Origin: Cupriavidus gilardii
Lineage (GTDB): Bacteria > Pseudomonadota > Gammaproteobacteria > Burkholderiales > Burkholderiaceae
DNA: 64,000 nt
Assembly: GCF_013314895.1 (NCBI RefSeq)
Contig: NZ_JABTYE010000009.1
Span: 62,001 to 126,000, forward strand
Direction of reading: 5' to 3'
The notes beneath the pieces were generated by a model, which saw only the letters and a program-made list of their open reading frames with translations, made no database searches and was not told the DNA's origin. Each line of letters starts with the position of its first letter. Positions within the stretch are counted from its first letter, which is position 1. The translations under genes and the position numbers were made by a program. Of the stretch, positions 33,077 to 41,312 are shown one piece after another.

Positions 33077-33547
33077 ATGAACGATTGGAACTTGCCCTGG
33101 ACCGGCGGATGCCGATGTGGACGGCTGCGCTTCGAGATTACCGCTCCGCCGCTGCTGACGATGGCGTGCCACTGCACCGGCTGCCAGAAGATGAGCGCCA
33201 GCGCCTTCTCGCTGTCGATGGCGATTCCCGAGGCCGGCTTTCGCGTGACCGAGGGTGAGCCCGTCGTCGGCGGCATGCATGGGGAGCAAATTCATCACCG
33301 GCATTGCGATTGGTGCAAGACCTGGGTGTTCACCGAACTCGAACCGAGCATGGGCTTTGTCAACGTTCGCCCCTCCATGCTGGACGATGCCGCATGGTTC
33401 CGGCCCTATGTCGAGACGTATACGAGCGAAGCGCTGCCTTGGGCAACGACCGGGGCGGTGCACAGCTTCGAGAAATTCCCGCTGATGGAGGAGTATGGCC
33501 CGCTCGTCGCGGAATTCGCGGAAAAGGGCCCGCGCCCGGGCCGCTAG
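33077..33547 (+). CDS. GFA/CENP-V-fold zinc protein
   Basis: A 156-residue protein of the glutathione-dependent formaldehyde-activating (GFA) family. Zinc ligands: GCRCGRLRF (Cys-x-Cys), ACHCTGCQK (Cys-x-Cys-x-x-Cys) and HCDWCKTW (Cys-x-x-Cys). Most annotated GFA proteins have unknown function; formaldehyde activation is only shown for a few. It is a single gene between two operons; its end faces the convergent HD-domain gene across a hairpin. Confidence 0.85.
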   Translation: MNDWNLPWTGGCRCGRLRFEITAPPLLTMACHCTGCQKMSASAFSLSMAIPEAGFRVTEGEPVVGGMHGEQIHHRHCDWCKTWVFTELEPSMGFVNVRPSMLDDAAWFRPYVETYTSEALPWATTGAVHSFEKFPLMEEYGPLVAEFAEKGPRPGR

Positions 33548-33559
33548 AGCGTGGAGTCG

Positions 33560-33596
33560 GGGCCAGGCGTCTGCGAAGCAGCGGCACGCCTGGCCC
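33560..33596. terminator. Candidate bidirectional terminator hairpin
   Basis: Perfect 11-bp stem: GGGCCAGGCGT (33560-33570) and ACGCCTGGCCC (33586-33596), 15-nt loop. It sits in the 62-bp gap between the convergent GFA and HD-domain genes. There is no U-tract, so termination would depend on the stem and possibly Rho. Confidence 0.55.
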
Positions 33597-33609
33597 AGGC
33601 CCTGCCGAC

Positions 33610-34251
33610 TCAGGTCGGCCAGGCCGATCCCAGGATGATGCTGCAGAAGTTCAGGCGCTTGTAGCTCGGGTCCTTCAGCGCCAGCACGTCGGCCTTGACG
33701 TTGCCGAAGGTCGTCATCGGCTTGCGACGCGTGCCCTCGGCGAAATGGTCGATGATGCTTTCCTTGAAATTGTGCTCGCGGGGGTGATGCCGGCAGACGT
33801 GATCGCGCTGCTCGCCGGTGAAGTCGTGATAGCACAGCCCCAGCACGTCCATTTCGACGCCCGCCGTGACCAGCGCGACCGTCGGCCGCATATGCTCGGG
33901 GATGCCCGGCGTGGTGTGCAGCGCGATGGCGGCCCAGACGTCGTCGATATCCCGCTCGGCAATACCGTAGCCCTTCAGGAAATCGCGCGCCGCATTGGCG
34001 CCGTCCACTTCGAAGCGCAGATCGTCGCTGGCATAGCGCTGCGTCAGCCCCATGTCGTGGAACATCGCGCCGATATAGAGCAGCTCGGGATCGTAGGCCA
34101 GCGCCTTGCGCTCGCCGGTCAGCGCGCCCCAGAAAAACACGCGGCGGCTATGGTGGTACAGCAGGTCGTCCTCGGTGTCGCGGACCAGCTGGGTCGCGGC
34201 GCGGGCCATCGCGCTGTCGGGTACGCGAATGCCGGCAATGATTTCGGACAT
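33610..34251 (-). CDS. HD-domain phosphohydrolase-like protein
   Basis: A 213-residue HD-superfamily protein. Metal ligands expected: His in LYHHSRRVFFWG, the HD pair in GAMFHDMGLTQRY and the His in AIALHTTPGIPEHM. The arrangement resembles the cyanamide-hydratase-like HD group rather than nucleotide phosphohydrolases, but substrate is unknown. It is divergent from the GlxA-family regulator at 34488; the 236 bp between (34252-34487) hold the promoters but no dyad I can call confidently. Confidence 0.82.
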   Translation of the reverse strand: MSEIIAGIRVPDSAMARAATQLVRDTEDDLLYHHSRRVFFWGALTGERKALAYDPELLYIGAMFHDMGLTQRYASDDLRFEVDGANAARDFLKGYGIAERDIDDVWAAIALHTTPGIPEHMRPTVALVTAGVEMDVLGLCYHDFTGEQRDHVCRHHPREHNFKESIIDHFAEGTRRKPMTTFGNVKADVLALKDPSYKRLNFCSIILGSAWPT

Positions 34252-34487
34252 CGTTAATGCTCCTGAATGGTGGCCATGGCGAGGGCAGCGGCATCATGCA
34301 CGGCGCCGTCGCCATCGCTACAGTGGGAAGGAAAACTGCCAGCCGGGTCGCCGCCTACTTCCATCGGTTCGGCGAGTCCGTCTTGCGATTCGATTCTGGT
34401 CTGCGCGGCGCTTGACTACAATGACAGCATTCCGTCAGATCAGGACATCATGACCGCGCTTCAGGACACCCAAAGGGAATCGACGAG

Positions 34488-35450
34488 ATGAGCGTCACCA
34501 CCGTCGCCATCCTGATGCTCGAAGGCGTGCAGGCGCTCGATGTCGCCGGGCCCGTCGACGTCTTCGCCGAGGCCAACGCCTTCATCGGGCGCAAGGACCG
34601 CTATGAAACGGTGCTGGTCGGCAAGACGCGCAAGCCGCTGCGCGCGTCGAACGGCATGCAACTGATGCCGGACCTGTCGCTCAGCGACGAAGCGCCGCGC
34701 TTCGATATCGTGCTGGTGGCGGGCGGCCCGGGGCTGCCGAATGCGCCGGCGGATGCCGCGGTGTCGAAGTGGCTGCGCACCGCGGCGTCGCGCGCACGGC
34801 TGCATGGCTCCGTCTGCACCGGCGCCTTCGTGCTGGGCCACGCCGGCCTGCTGGACGGCCGTACGGTGACGACCCATTGGCAGAACGCCGCTCACCTGGC
34901 CGAGCGCTTTCGCGCCGCCACGGTCGAATACGACCGCATTTATCTGCGCGACGGCAAGCTGGTCACGTCGGCAGGTGTTACGGCGGGGATCGATCTGGCG
35001 CTGGCCCTCGTGCGCGAAGACCATGGCGCCAAGGTGGCACTGGCGGTGGCCAAGCGGCTTGTCGTAGTCGCGCAGCGCCAGGGCGGGCAGTCGCAGTTCA
35101 GTCCGTACCTGGCCGCGGCGCCCAGCCAGGCCGATTCGCCAGTGGCGCGCGTGCAGGCCTATGTGATGGCCAATATCGGCGCCAGGCTGACGCTCGACGC
35201 GCTGGCGGCCGCGGTCGGCATGAGCGGACGCAATCTGGTGCGCTTGTTCGTGGCCGATACCGGCATGACGCCGCATGCGTTCATCGAGCGGGCGCGCATC
35301 GATATCGCGCGCAATCTGCTGGAAGGCAGTGCGCTGCCGTTGAAGTCGATCGCCTACAAATGCGGCTTCGTCACGGTGGATCGCATGCGGGTCCTGTTCC
35401 AGCAGCGGCTCGGCATCTCGCCGGCGCAGTATCGCGCGAACTTCCGCTAG
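34488..35450 (+). CDS. GlxA-family AraC-type transcriptional regulator (DJ-1/PfpI + HTH)
   Basis: A 320-residue regulator. Residues 1-190 form a DJ-1/PfpI-like sensor domain (VAILMLEGVQALDVAGPVDVFAEA, HGSVCTGAFVLGHAGLLDGRTVTTHW with the nucleophile-elbow cysteine, and SAGVTAGIDLALALVRED). The C-terminal 100 residues are an AraC double helix-turn-helix (LTLDALAAAVGMSGRNLVRLFVAD, LKSIAYKCGF). It probably controls the divergent HD-domain gene; the effector is unknown. Confidence 0.88.
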   Translation: MSVTTVAILMLEGVQALDVAGPVDVFAEANAFIGRKDRYETVLVGKTRKPLRASNGMQLMPDLSLSDEAPRFDIVLVAGGPGLPNAPADAAVSKWLRTAASRARLHGSVCTGAFVLGHAGLLDGRTVTTHWQNAAHLAERFRAATVEYDRIYLRDGKLVTSAGVTAGIDLALALVREDHGAKVALAVAKRLVVVAQRQGGQSQFSPYLAAAPSQADSPVARVQAYVMANIGARLTLDALAAAVGMSGRNLVRLFVADTGMTPHAFIERARIDIARNLLEGSALPLKSIAYKCGFVTVDRMRVLFQQRLGISPAQYRANFR

Positions 35451-35470
35451 CGCCGGCCAGCCCCCCTGCC

Positions 35471-36208
35471 TCAGATGACGCCGCCGTTGGCGCGCAGCGT
35501 CTGCCCATTGATCCAGGCGCCATCCGGGCCGGCGAGGAAGGCCACCGCGTTGGCGATATCGTCGGGTTGCCCCAGCCGCTCCAGCGGTGCGAGCTTTGCC
35601 AGGCGCTCGATGACCTCCTGCGGTTTGCCGTCGAGAAACAGCGCGGTGGCCGTGGGACCGGGCGCCACCGTATTGACGGTGATATTTCGGCCGCGCAATT
35701 CCTTGGTCAGCACGTGGGTCATCGCTTCGACGCCGGCCTTGGTCGCCGCATACACCGCGTAGGTCGGTTGATACAGGCCCACCACGCTCGACGACAGATT
35801 GATGATCCGCCCGCCCTGCCGCAGCCGCCGCGCGGCCTCGCGCAGCGTGTTGAAAGTGCCCTTCAGATTGATCGCGATATGGCTGTCGAACAGCGCGTCG
35901 TCGCTGTCGGCCAGCGCCGCCAGCCGCATGATGCCGGCGTTGTTGACCAGCACGTCGACGCCACCGAAGGCGGTCTCGGCGGCATCGAACAGGCGCCGGA
36001 CGGCTGCGCCGTCGCTGACATCCGCCTGCGCCGTGATGGCGCGGCCGCCGGCCTGCTCGATCTGCCGGGCCAATGCCTCGGCATCGCGCGCGCTGCCCGC
36101 ATAGTTGATGACGACGGTGAAGCCGTCGCGGGCCAGACGCTGGGCAATGGCGGCGCCGATGCCGCGCGAGGCACCGGTCACGATGGCGACTTGGTCTTGA
36201 GTGCTCAT
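35471..36208 (-). CDS. SDR-family oxidoreductase (FabG-like)
   Basis: A 245-residue short-chain dehydrogenase: TGASRGIGAAIA cofactor loop, DVLVNNAGIMR, catalytic Ser in NLSSSVVGLY and YAATK. C-terminus GQTLRANGGVI. Start at ATG 36208 with GGAGAA upstream; an upstream in-frame ATG has no such support. It lies downstream of, and on the same strand as, the TetR regulator at 36340. Substrate unknown. Confidence 0.88.
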   Translation of the reverse strand: MSTQDQVAIVTGASRGIGAAIAQRLARDGFTVVINYAGSARDAEALARQIEQAGGRAITAQADVSDGAAVRRLFDAAETAFGGVDVLVNNAGIMRLAALADSDDALFDSHIAINLKGTFNTLREAARRLRQGGRIINLSSSVVGLYQPTYAVYAATKAGVEAMTHVLTKELRGRNITVNTVAPGPTATALFLDGKPQEVIERLAKLAPLERLGQPDDIANAVAFLAGPDGAWINGQTLRANGGVI

Positions 36209-36339
36209 GTTGGTTCTCCGCTCGAGGGTCGCTAAGGAAGGTCGCGACATGGGAGAACTATGCGCGGCGGCGCCGAAAAGATCATCGCCCCGGCATTGGC
36301 AGGACTGTTAGCCGGGCTTGAACAATGGTGCCGCCCGGG

Positions 36340-36930
36340 CTATTGCGTCCCGAGCAGCACGGCGATCAGGCTGTCGGCCACCGTGCGCAGCCGCTTCTCG
36401 TCCTGATAGACCCGTTCGACCACCACCAGCCCGCGCGTGAACGTGACGATCAGCCGGGCTGCCTGCCGCGGCGGCAGCGCGAGTTCTGCCGGCTGCGCTT
36501 GCTGGTCCTCGCGCGACAGGCGATCGAACAGCACCTGTTCGATATCGTCGAGCAGCGCCTTCAGCGCCGCGCGCATCGGGCCGTCCAGATCCTCGGTGCC
36601 CACGGCGGTCTTGGTGCTGAGGCAGCCGCGAGTCGGCGTCCCGGTCGTCATCGACGTGATGACGCAGGAGAAGAAGCCGCGCAGCGCATCGCGCAACTTC
36701 GGCTTGTCCAGGGCCACCCGCATCTGGCCGACGAACCGCTCGCGGTAGACGTCGAACACGCGCAGGAACAGCGTCTGCTTGTCGCCATAGGCGTTGTACA
36801 ACGAGCCGCGCTGCACCCCCGTCGCTTCGGCCAGTTCCTGCATCGAGGTCGCGGCATAGCCCTTCTGCCAGAACAACGCCAATGCCTTGTCCAGCGCCAG
36901 GTTTTCATCGAATTGGCGAACGCCAGCCAT
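36340..36930 (-). CDS. TetR-family transcriptional regulator
   Basis: A 196-residue TetR/AcrR regulator. Start MAGVRQFDEN at 36930 with GGAG 6 nt upstream; a longer in-frame reading exists but would run through the operator region. HTH: DKALALFWQKGYAATSMQELAEATGVQRGSLYNAYGDKQTLF. The ligand domain carries TPTRGCLSTKTAVG, common in this subgroup. It is divergent from the MFS gene at 37110, with two dyads in the 179-bp gap. Likely represses the transporter. Confidence 0.88.
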   Translation of the reverse strand: MAGVRQFDENLALDKALALFWQKGYAATSMQELAEATGVQRGSLYNAYGDKQTLFLRVFDVYRERFVGQMRVALDKPKLRDALRGFFSCVITSMTTGTPTRGCLSTKTAVGTEDLDGPMRAALKALLDDIEQVLFDRLSREDQQAQPAELALPPRQAARLIVTFTRGLVVVERVYQDEKRLRTVADSLIAVLLGTQ

Positions 36931-36993
36931 CTGTTTCTCCGAATGCAGGGGCGTCAAAACCCCCTTGAAGACATGCCGCCATTTAAGCCCATT

Positions 36994-37011
36994 ATTGACA
37001 CCCCCGTCAAT
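36994..37011. promoter_or_regulatory. TetR operator candidate, dyad 1
   Basis: Arms ATTGAC (36994-36999) and GTCAAT (37006-37011) with a 6-bp spacer, in the divergent TetR/MFS promoter region. A second dyad with the same TGAC-N6-GTCA core follows 36 bp on. Confidence 0.5.
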
Positions 37012-37031
37012 CTTGACTATGTTGGCAAACA

Positions 37032-37045
37032 TGACATGAGTGTCA
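37032..37045. promoter_or_regulatory. TetR operator candidate, dyad 2
   Basis: TGAC (37032-37035), 6-bp spacer, GTCA (37042-37045): same core and spacing as the dyad at 36996-37009. It lies 64 bp before the MFS start codon. Confidence 0.45.
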
Positions 37046-37109
37046 AACATCGCATGTCGATCGCGTTATCGCTGGACGATGGCTTCCGCCACCCTCAAAC
37101 CCCGAACGA

Positions 37110-38345
37110 ATGACCAAGCCCTCCCCCACCTTCACGCCCGCACAGCTCGACCGTGCGCTGGTCTGGCGCTATATCTTTGCCGGCCTGTGCGCCAGCCTCG
37201 ACAGCATCGGGCTGGCGCGCTTCGCCTTCACGCCGCTGATCCCCGAACTGATCCAGGCGCACTGGTTCCCCGCTTCCAGCGTGATCTATCTCGGTGCCGC
37301 CAACCTGGCCGGCTATGTCTGCGGCGCGCTGATCGGCCGGACGGTCGGGGCGCGCCTGGGCAACGAACGCACGCTGCGGCTGATGATGGTGTGGATCACC
37401 GCCGCCTTCCTTGCCTGCGCCGTGCCGCTGTCGTTCGGCTGGTATTTCTCGTGGCGCTTCATGTCCGGCATGGCAGGCGGCGTCGTCATGGTGCTGGTGG
37501 CCGGCACCATCCTGCCGCACGTGCCCCCGGCGCGCAAAGGCGCCGCGAGCGGCGCGATCTTCCTCGGCCTGGGGCTTGGGATTGCGGGATCGGGCACCCT
37601 GATTCCGCTGCTGCTGCAACTGGGCCTGGCCCAGACCTGGATCGGCCTGGGCATTCTGTCGGCGCTGCTGACCGCCGCCAGCTGGTTCGCGTGGCCGCCG
37701 CGGCAACTGGATCGCCACCCGACAGCAGCGGTGAAAGCGGCGGCGTCCGCGAAGTCGCATTTCGGCGGCGCCGTCTCGATGCTGTACCTGCAGTACGCGC
37801 TGATGGCCACGGCGGCCGTGGTGCCGATGGTCTTTCTGGTGGACTTCATCGCACGCGGTCTGGGTGCGGGCACGCATCTGGGTGCGGTGTTCTGGGCAAT
37901 CTACGGCCTGGGCGCCATCGCGGGCCCGCCGCTGTATGGCTTCCTCGCCGATCGCCTCGGCGCCAGCCCGAGCATCCGGCTGGTATCGCTGGTGCTCGCC
38001 ATCGTGCTGGCCGCGGTCTACATCACCGACAATCTGCTGGTGCTGGGCGCCCTGACCGTTGTCATTGGCACCTTCGCGCCCGGCATGGTGCCGTTGGCGC
38101 TGGCCCGCGTGCACGAACTCGTGCCGGAGCATGCGCCACGGCAGAACATCGCCTGGAGCCGCGCCAGCATCCTGTCGGCGGCGGCAATGGCAGTCGCGGG
38201 TTACGCCTATTCCGCGCTGTTCAATGCCACCGGGGGATCGCACCGGCTGCTGTTTCTGACCGCGGCGGCGCTGCTCCTGGTGGCATTGCTGGCGGACCTC
38301 TGCTTCCCCGCCAAGGCCAGGGATTCGCAGATGGCCCGCTCCTGA
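37110..38345 (+). CDS. MFS transporter (YbfB/YjiJ-like)
   Basis: A 411-residue membrane protein with about twelve hydrophobic segments. GLARFAFTPLIPELI in the first segment and GRTVGARLGNERTLRL in the first cytoplasmic loop fit the YbfB/YjiJ group of the major facilitator superfamily. The substrate is unknown. It is divergent from TetR gene 36340, a typical regulator-exporter pair. Confidence 0.88.
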   Translation: MTKPSPTFTPAQLDRALVWRYIFAGLCASLDSIGLARFAFTPLIPELIQAHWFPASSVIYLGAANLAGYVCGALIGRTVGARLGNERTLRLMMVWITAAFLACAVPLSFGWYFSWRFMSGMAGGVVMVLVAGTILPHVPPARKGAASGAIFLGLGLGIAGSGTLIPLLLQLGLAQTWIGLGILSALLTAASWFAWPPRQLDRHPTAAVKAAASAKSHFGGAVSMLYLQYALMATAAVVPMVFLVDFIARGLGAGTHLGAVFWAIYGLGAIAGPPLYGFLADRLGASPSIRLVSLVLAIVLAAVYITDNLLVLGALTVVIGTFAPGMVPLALARVHELVPEHAPRQNIAWSRASILSAAAMAVAGYAYSALFNATGGSHRLLFLTAAALLLVALLADLCFPAKARDSQMARS

Positions 38346-38352
38346 GCGTGCG

Positions 38353-39216
38353 TTACGCCGTCGCGTCAATCATTTCCAGCACGGCCGCCGCCAGCTCGCT
38401 TTGCGCGTCGCCGAGGGGCTCGAGCGCATCGAAATGGTGGCCGTTCTCCTGCGCGACGATGCTGACAGGCACGCCGCGTTGCCGGAGCAGCGCGGCATAT
38501 TCCGCCTGCTGCCTGTGATACTCCGCCGATTCGTCGCCGCCGACGGTCAGGATCATCGGCAGCGCGTTGGCGGCAGGCGGATGGTGAATCGGGCTGTAGG
38601 CGGCAACGTCCGCCTCCGTCAGCCCCACCACCTTGTTGAGATAGCACAGCCGGATCGGCTCCAGATCGTAGAGCCCGCTGATCGAGCATCCGCCCTTGAG
38701 TACGTCCGACGGCAGGCCCAAATCCTGCCAGCGCGTGCCGGCCAGCATGCCGACCAGTTGGCCTCCCGCCGAATGGCCGGATACGAAGATCCGGTTGGCA
38801 TCGAAGCCCAGCACTCTCGCGTTCCGATGCAACCACACCACGGCACTGCGGTTGTCGCGCACGATCTCGGCCATCGTCGCGTCTGGTGCGAGCCGGTAGT
38901 TCAGCATCGCCACATCGATGCCGCGAGCAAGATACGGTGCGGCCAGATGGCTGGAATCGGACTTGTCCAGCGCTTGCCAATAACCCCCATGAATGAAGAT
39001 CAGCAGCGGCCGGCCTGGCCCGCCGGCGGGGAAATAATCCAGCGTCTGCTTCGGTGCGCTGCCATAGGCGAGGTTTTCCTCGACCGCATGCGCCTGGCGA
39101 AAGGCCGCGGCCTGCGCGGCCCATCGCGCAAGGATGGCCGGGTGCTGCGGCACCGCCGCCCGGTTGTTGTACTGCTTGTCCAGCGATTCCTGATCCAGAT
39201 GGCGAAACACGGGCAT
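38353..39216 (-). CDS. Alpha/beta hydrolase (arylformamidase/esterase-like)
   Basis: A 287-residue serine hydrolase. Oxyanion motif HGGYWQ, nucleophile elbow GHSAGG, likely acid in VGGDES and histidine in NGHHFDALE. The N-terminus LDKQYNNRAAVPQHPAI is characteristic of the group that includes kynurenine formamidase-like esterases. SD GGAGG precedes ATG. It is next to, but not obviously cotranscribed with, TetR gene 39277 (same strand, upstream). Substrate not assignable. Confidence 0.85.
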   Translation of the reverse strand: MPVFRHLDQESLDKQYNNRAAVPQHPAILARWAAQAAAFRQAHAVEENLAYGSAPKQTLDYFPAGGPGRPLLIFIHGGYWQALDKSDSSHLAAPYLARGIDVAMLNYRLAPDATMAEIVRDNRSAVVWLHRNARVLGFDANRIFVSGHSAGGQLVGMLAGTRWQDLGLPSDVLKGGCSISGLYDLEPIRLCYLNKVVGLTEADVAAYSPIHHPPAANALPMILTVGGDESAEYHRQQAEYAALLRQRGVPVSIVAQENGHHFDALEPLGDAQSELAAAVLEMIDATA

Positions 39217-39276
39217 GGAACGAACCTCCGTATTGGCGGACGTCGATGACAGGCTGACGATATCCGCTCGGGAATA

Positions 39277-39897
39277 TCAGCCTTGGGGCTGCCCCTCTTC
39301 CCCGACGATCCGCCGCACCAGATCGCACACCGTCGGCACCAATGACTCCAGCCGTGCCGGCCCGGCTCCCTCGATCCGTTCCAGCACCAGTTCATGCACG
39401 GCGCCGACCAGGGCCAGCGCGCTTTCGTAGGGAAGGCGCTGCCGGCGGCGGTGATCGGTGCCGACGGTGCGCTGGATGAATTCGGCCAGGTCGCGATGGA
39501 CCTGCCGGCGCACCGCCAGTCCGGGACCGCCGAGGCTGAGAATCTCGATGAACAGCGTGCGCAGCAGCGCCGGATTGCCTGCCATATAGCCGAGATAGGC
39601 ACGCATCGCGCCTTCGACCTGGGCGATCCACGGCTGGCGCGGATCGATCGCGTCGCGCAGCACCTGCAGCGCATGCCGGCTCGCGCTGACGTACAGGGCC
39701 ATCAGGCAATCGGCCTTGGAATCGAAATGCTCGTAGAAGGTCCGGCGCGAGACGTTGGCCTCGGCCACGATATCGGCGATGGTGACCTCGGCATAGCCTT
39801 TGCGAGCCACGGCGCCGGCCATGCCTTCGAGCAGGCGGCGTCGATGTTCGCTGCGGTCCGGCGCAGTGCCGGCGGTCAGGATGGCGGATGCGTGCAT
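39277..39897 (-). CDS. TetR-family transcriptional regulator
   Basis: A 206-residue TetR regulator; HTH RRLLEGMAGAVARKGYAEVTIADIVAEANVSRRTFYEHFDSKADCL near residues 20-65. It lies divergently next to the metal-dependent hydrolase gene at 40019, with two strong GGTACT-N4-AGTACC dyads between them. It likely represses that gene and itself. Confidence 0.87.
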   Translation of the reverse strand: MHASAILTAGTAPDRSEHRRRLLEGMAGAVARKGYAEVTIADIVAEANVSRRTFYEHFDSKADCLMALYVSASRHALQVLRDAIDPRQPWIAQVEGAMRAYLGYMAGNPALLRTLFIEILSLGGPGLAVRRQVHRDLAEFIQRTVGTDHRRRQRLPYESALALVGAVHELVLERIEGAGPARLESLVPTVCDLVRRIVGEEGQPQG

Positions 39898-39935
39898 GGG
39901 CGGCTCGTCATGGGCGGCTCGTTATTCGCCGCCAT

Positions 39936-39951
39936 GGTACTTGACAGTACC
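39936..39951 (+). promoter_or_regulatory. TetR operator candidate 1, overlapping a -35 box
   Basis: Perfect dyad: GGTACT (39936-39941), TGAC, AGTACC (39946-39951). A TTGACA hexamer (39941-39946) lies inside it, with CATGAT 17 bp downstream (39964-39969) as a possible -10, so binding would cover the promoter of the plus-strand hydrolase gene. Confidence 0.6.
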
Positions 39952-39970
39952 GATCCACGCCATCATGATC

Positions 39971-39986
39971 GGTACTCTGCAGTACC
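39971..39986 (+). promoter_or_regulatory. TetR operator candidate 2 with nearby half-site
   Basis: Second perfect dyad GGTACT-CTGC-AGTACC, 35 bp after the first. A further half-site AGTACC follows at 39996-40001, 18 bp before the GTG start of the hydrolase gene. Confidence 0.6.
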
Positions 39987-40018
39987 AGCCCACGCAGTAC
40001 CAGTCCAGGGAGACCACC

Positions 40019-40837
40019 GTGACGCATCTCGTCGTTCGCCGCCTGCTCGTCGATATGGAAGCGCCGATCCCGCGGCACTGGTGCGCGGGCGATCCGTTCC
40101 GCACCGCCTTTCTCAATGCGCTGTCGATGAGCTTTCCGGTCGGCGAGCAGTTCTTTATCGATGCGGTGCGCAATGGCCTGAAGGCACTGCCGCCCGGGCG
40201 GCAGGACGAGTTCCGCGCCGAGGTGCAGGGATTCGTCGGGCAGGAGGCCACGCACCGCCGCCTGCACGGGCTCTACAACGAGCATCTGCGCAGGCAGGGT
40301 CTGGTCAATCACTGGGAGGTCCGTTCGAAGGAACGCCTGAAACAGCTCGAAGGCGTGGACCCGCGCCACCCGCTCGCAATCACGGCGGCGTTCGAACACT
40401 TCACCGCGATCTTCGCCGACTGGATGCTGCGCAATCCCGACCTGCTGGGCGAGCAGGATCCGCGTCTGGCGACGCTATGGCTGTGGCACAGCGCCGAGGA
40501 AACCGAGCATCGCAACACCGCCTTCGATCTGTACCAGGCGCTCGGCGGCTCGCACGAATGGCGCATCACCTGGTTCCGCCGCATCAGCATCACCTTCCTC
40601 GGCGATGCGCTGCGCCAGACCATCGACAATCTGCGCCGCGACGGCACGCTGTGGCAATGGCGAACGTGGACGGGGGCGGCCCGATTCCTGTTCGGCAAGC
40701 GGGGCCTGATCCGGCAGACCTTCGTCGCGTGGCGCGACTACTTCCGCCGCGACTTCCATCCGACCGACCACGACGCCGGCGCATCGAGGCAATGGCTGGA
40801 CGCCCACCGGGACAAATACGTGCCGGTAGGCGGTTGA
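40019..40837 (+). CDS. Metal-dependent hydrolase family protein (PF10118-like)
   Basis: A 272-residue protein with a GTG start at 40019 (GGGAG 6 nt upstream). Histidines and glutamates in GQEATHRRLHGLYNEHL, FEHFTAIFADW and WHSAEETEHRNTAFD suggest a ferritin-like or helical metal centre; this is the family annotated as predicted metal-dependent hydrolase. Function is not established in the family as far as I know. It is controlled, presumably, by the divergent TetR protein. Confidence 0.8.
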   Translation: MTHLVVRRLLVDMEAPIPRHWCAGDPFRTAFLNALSMSFPVGEQFFIDAVRNGLKALPPGRQDEFRAEVQGFVGQEATHRRLHGLYNEHLRRQGLVNHWEVRSKERLKQLEGVDPRHPLAITAAFEHFTAIFADWMLRNPDLLGEQDPRLATLWLWHSAEETEHRNTAFDLYQALGGSHEWRITWFRRISITFLGDALRQTIDNLRRDGTLWQWRTWTGAARFLFGKRGLIRQTFVAWRDYFRRDFHPTDHDAGASRQWLDAHRDKYVPVGG

Positions 40838-40879
40838 ACGAACGGCCAAGCGAAGCCGGCGGCCGCGCTTGCCCGTTCC

Positions 40880-41020
40880 TTACCAGTACGACAGCGTCAG
40901 CAGCCCCAACAGCAGGATCGCGATAAACACCCACAGCACCGGGCGTGCAATCAGGTGGCGGCCGCGGGTCGAGGCGTGGGCGGCCTCGGCATTGGTGCCG
41001 TACTCATCTTTTCTCGGCAT
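40880..41020 (-). CDS. Small single-span membrane protein
   Basis: A 46-residue predicted protein, MPRKDEYGTNAEA then a basic stretch (STRGRHLIARP) and one C-terminal membrane helix (VLWVFIAILLLGLLTLSYW). The composition, with charged N-terminus and terminal hydrophobic helix, looks like a real small membrane protein, though only a weak ribosome-binding site is visible. It is convergent with the hydrolase gene. The 292 bp to its right, up to 41312, hold no supported gene and contain the acylase promoter region. No function is assigned. Confidence 0.5.
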   Translation of the reverse strand: MPRKDEYGTNAEAAHASTRGRHLIARPVLWVFIAILLLGLLTLSYW

Positions 41021-41312
41021 GGCGATGACTCGAAAGGCTTGAAGTATTGGGCCTGACGCACGGATCATGCCGGGCGCAAAAGCCTGCTCGCTGCGGTGCG
41101 CCATGCCGCGGCACCGTGCAATTTTGACAACGGGATGGCCGCGCTGGCCTGCGCCCGGTCCTCGCCCTTGGGGCGCGCCGCCCGCGCGGCGTGCGATCAC
41201 CGGGCACACCTTTCCCATCCCGTCATCGGCTCGGCTATGCTTCGTTGGCCGGATTCCGCTGAGCCAGCATCCGGCACGCGCTCCACCAAGACCAACAAAG
41301 CAAGGAGACCCG

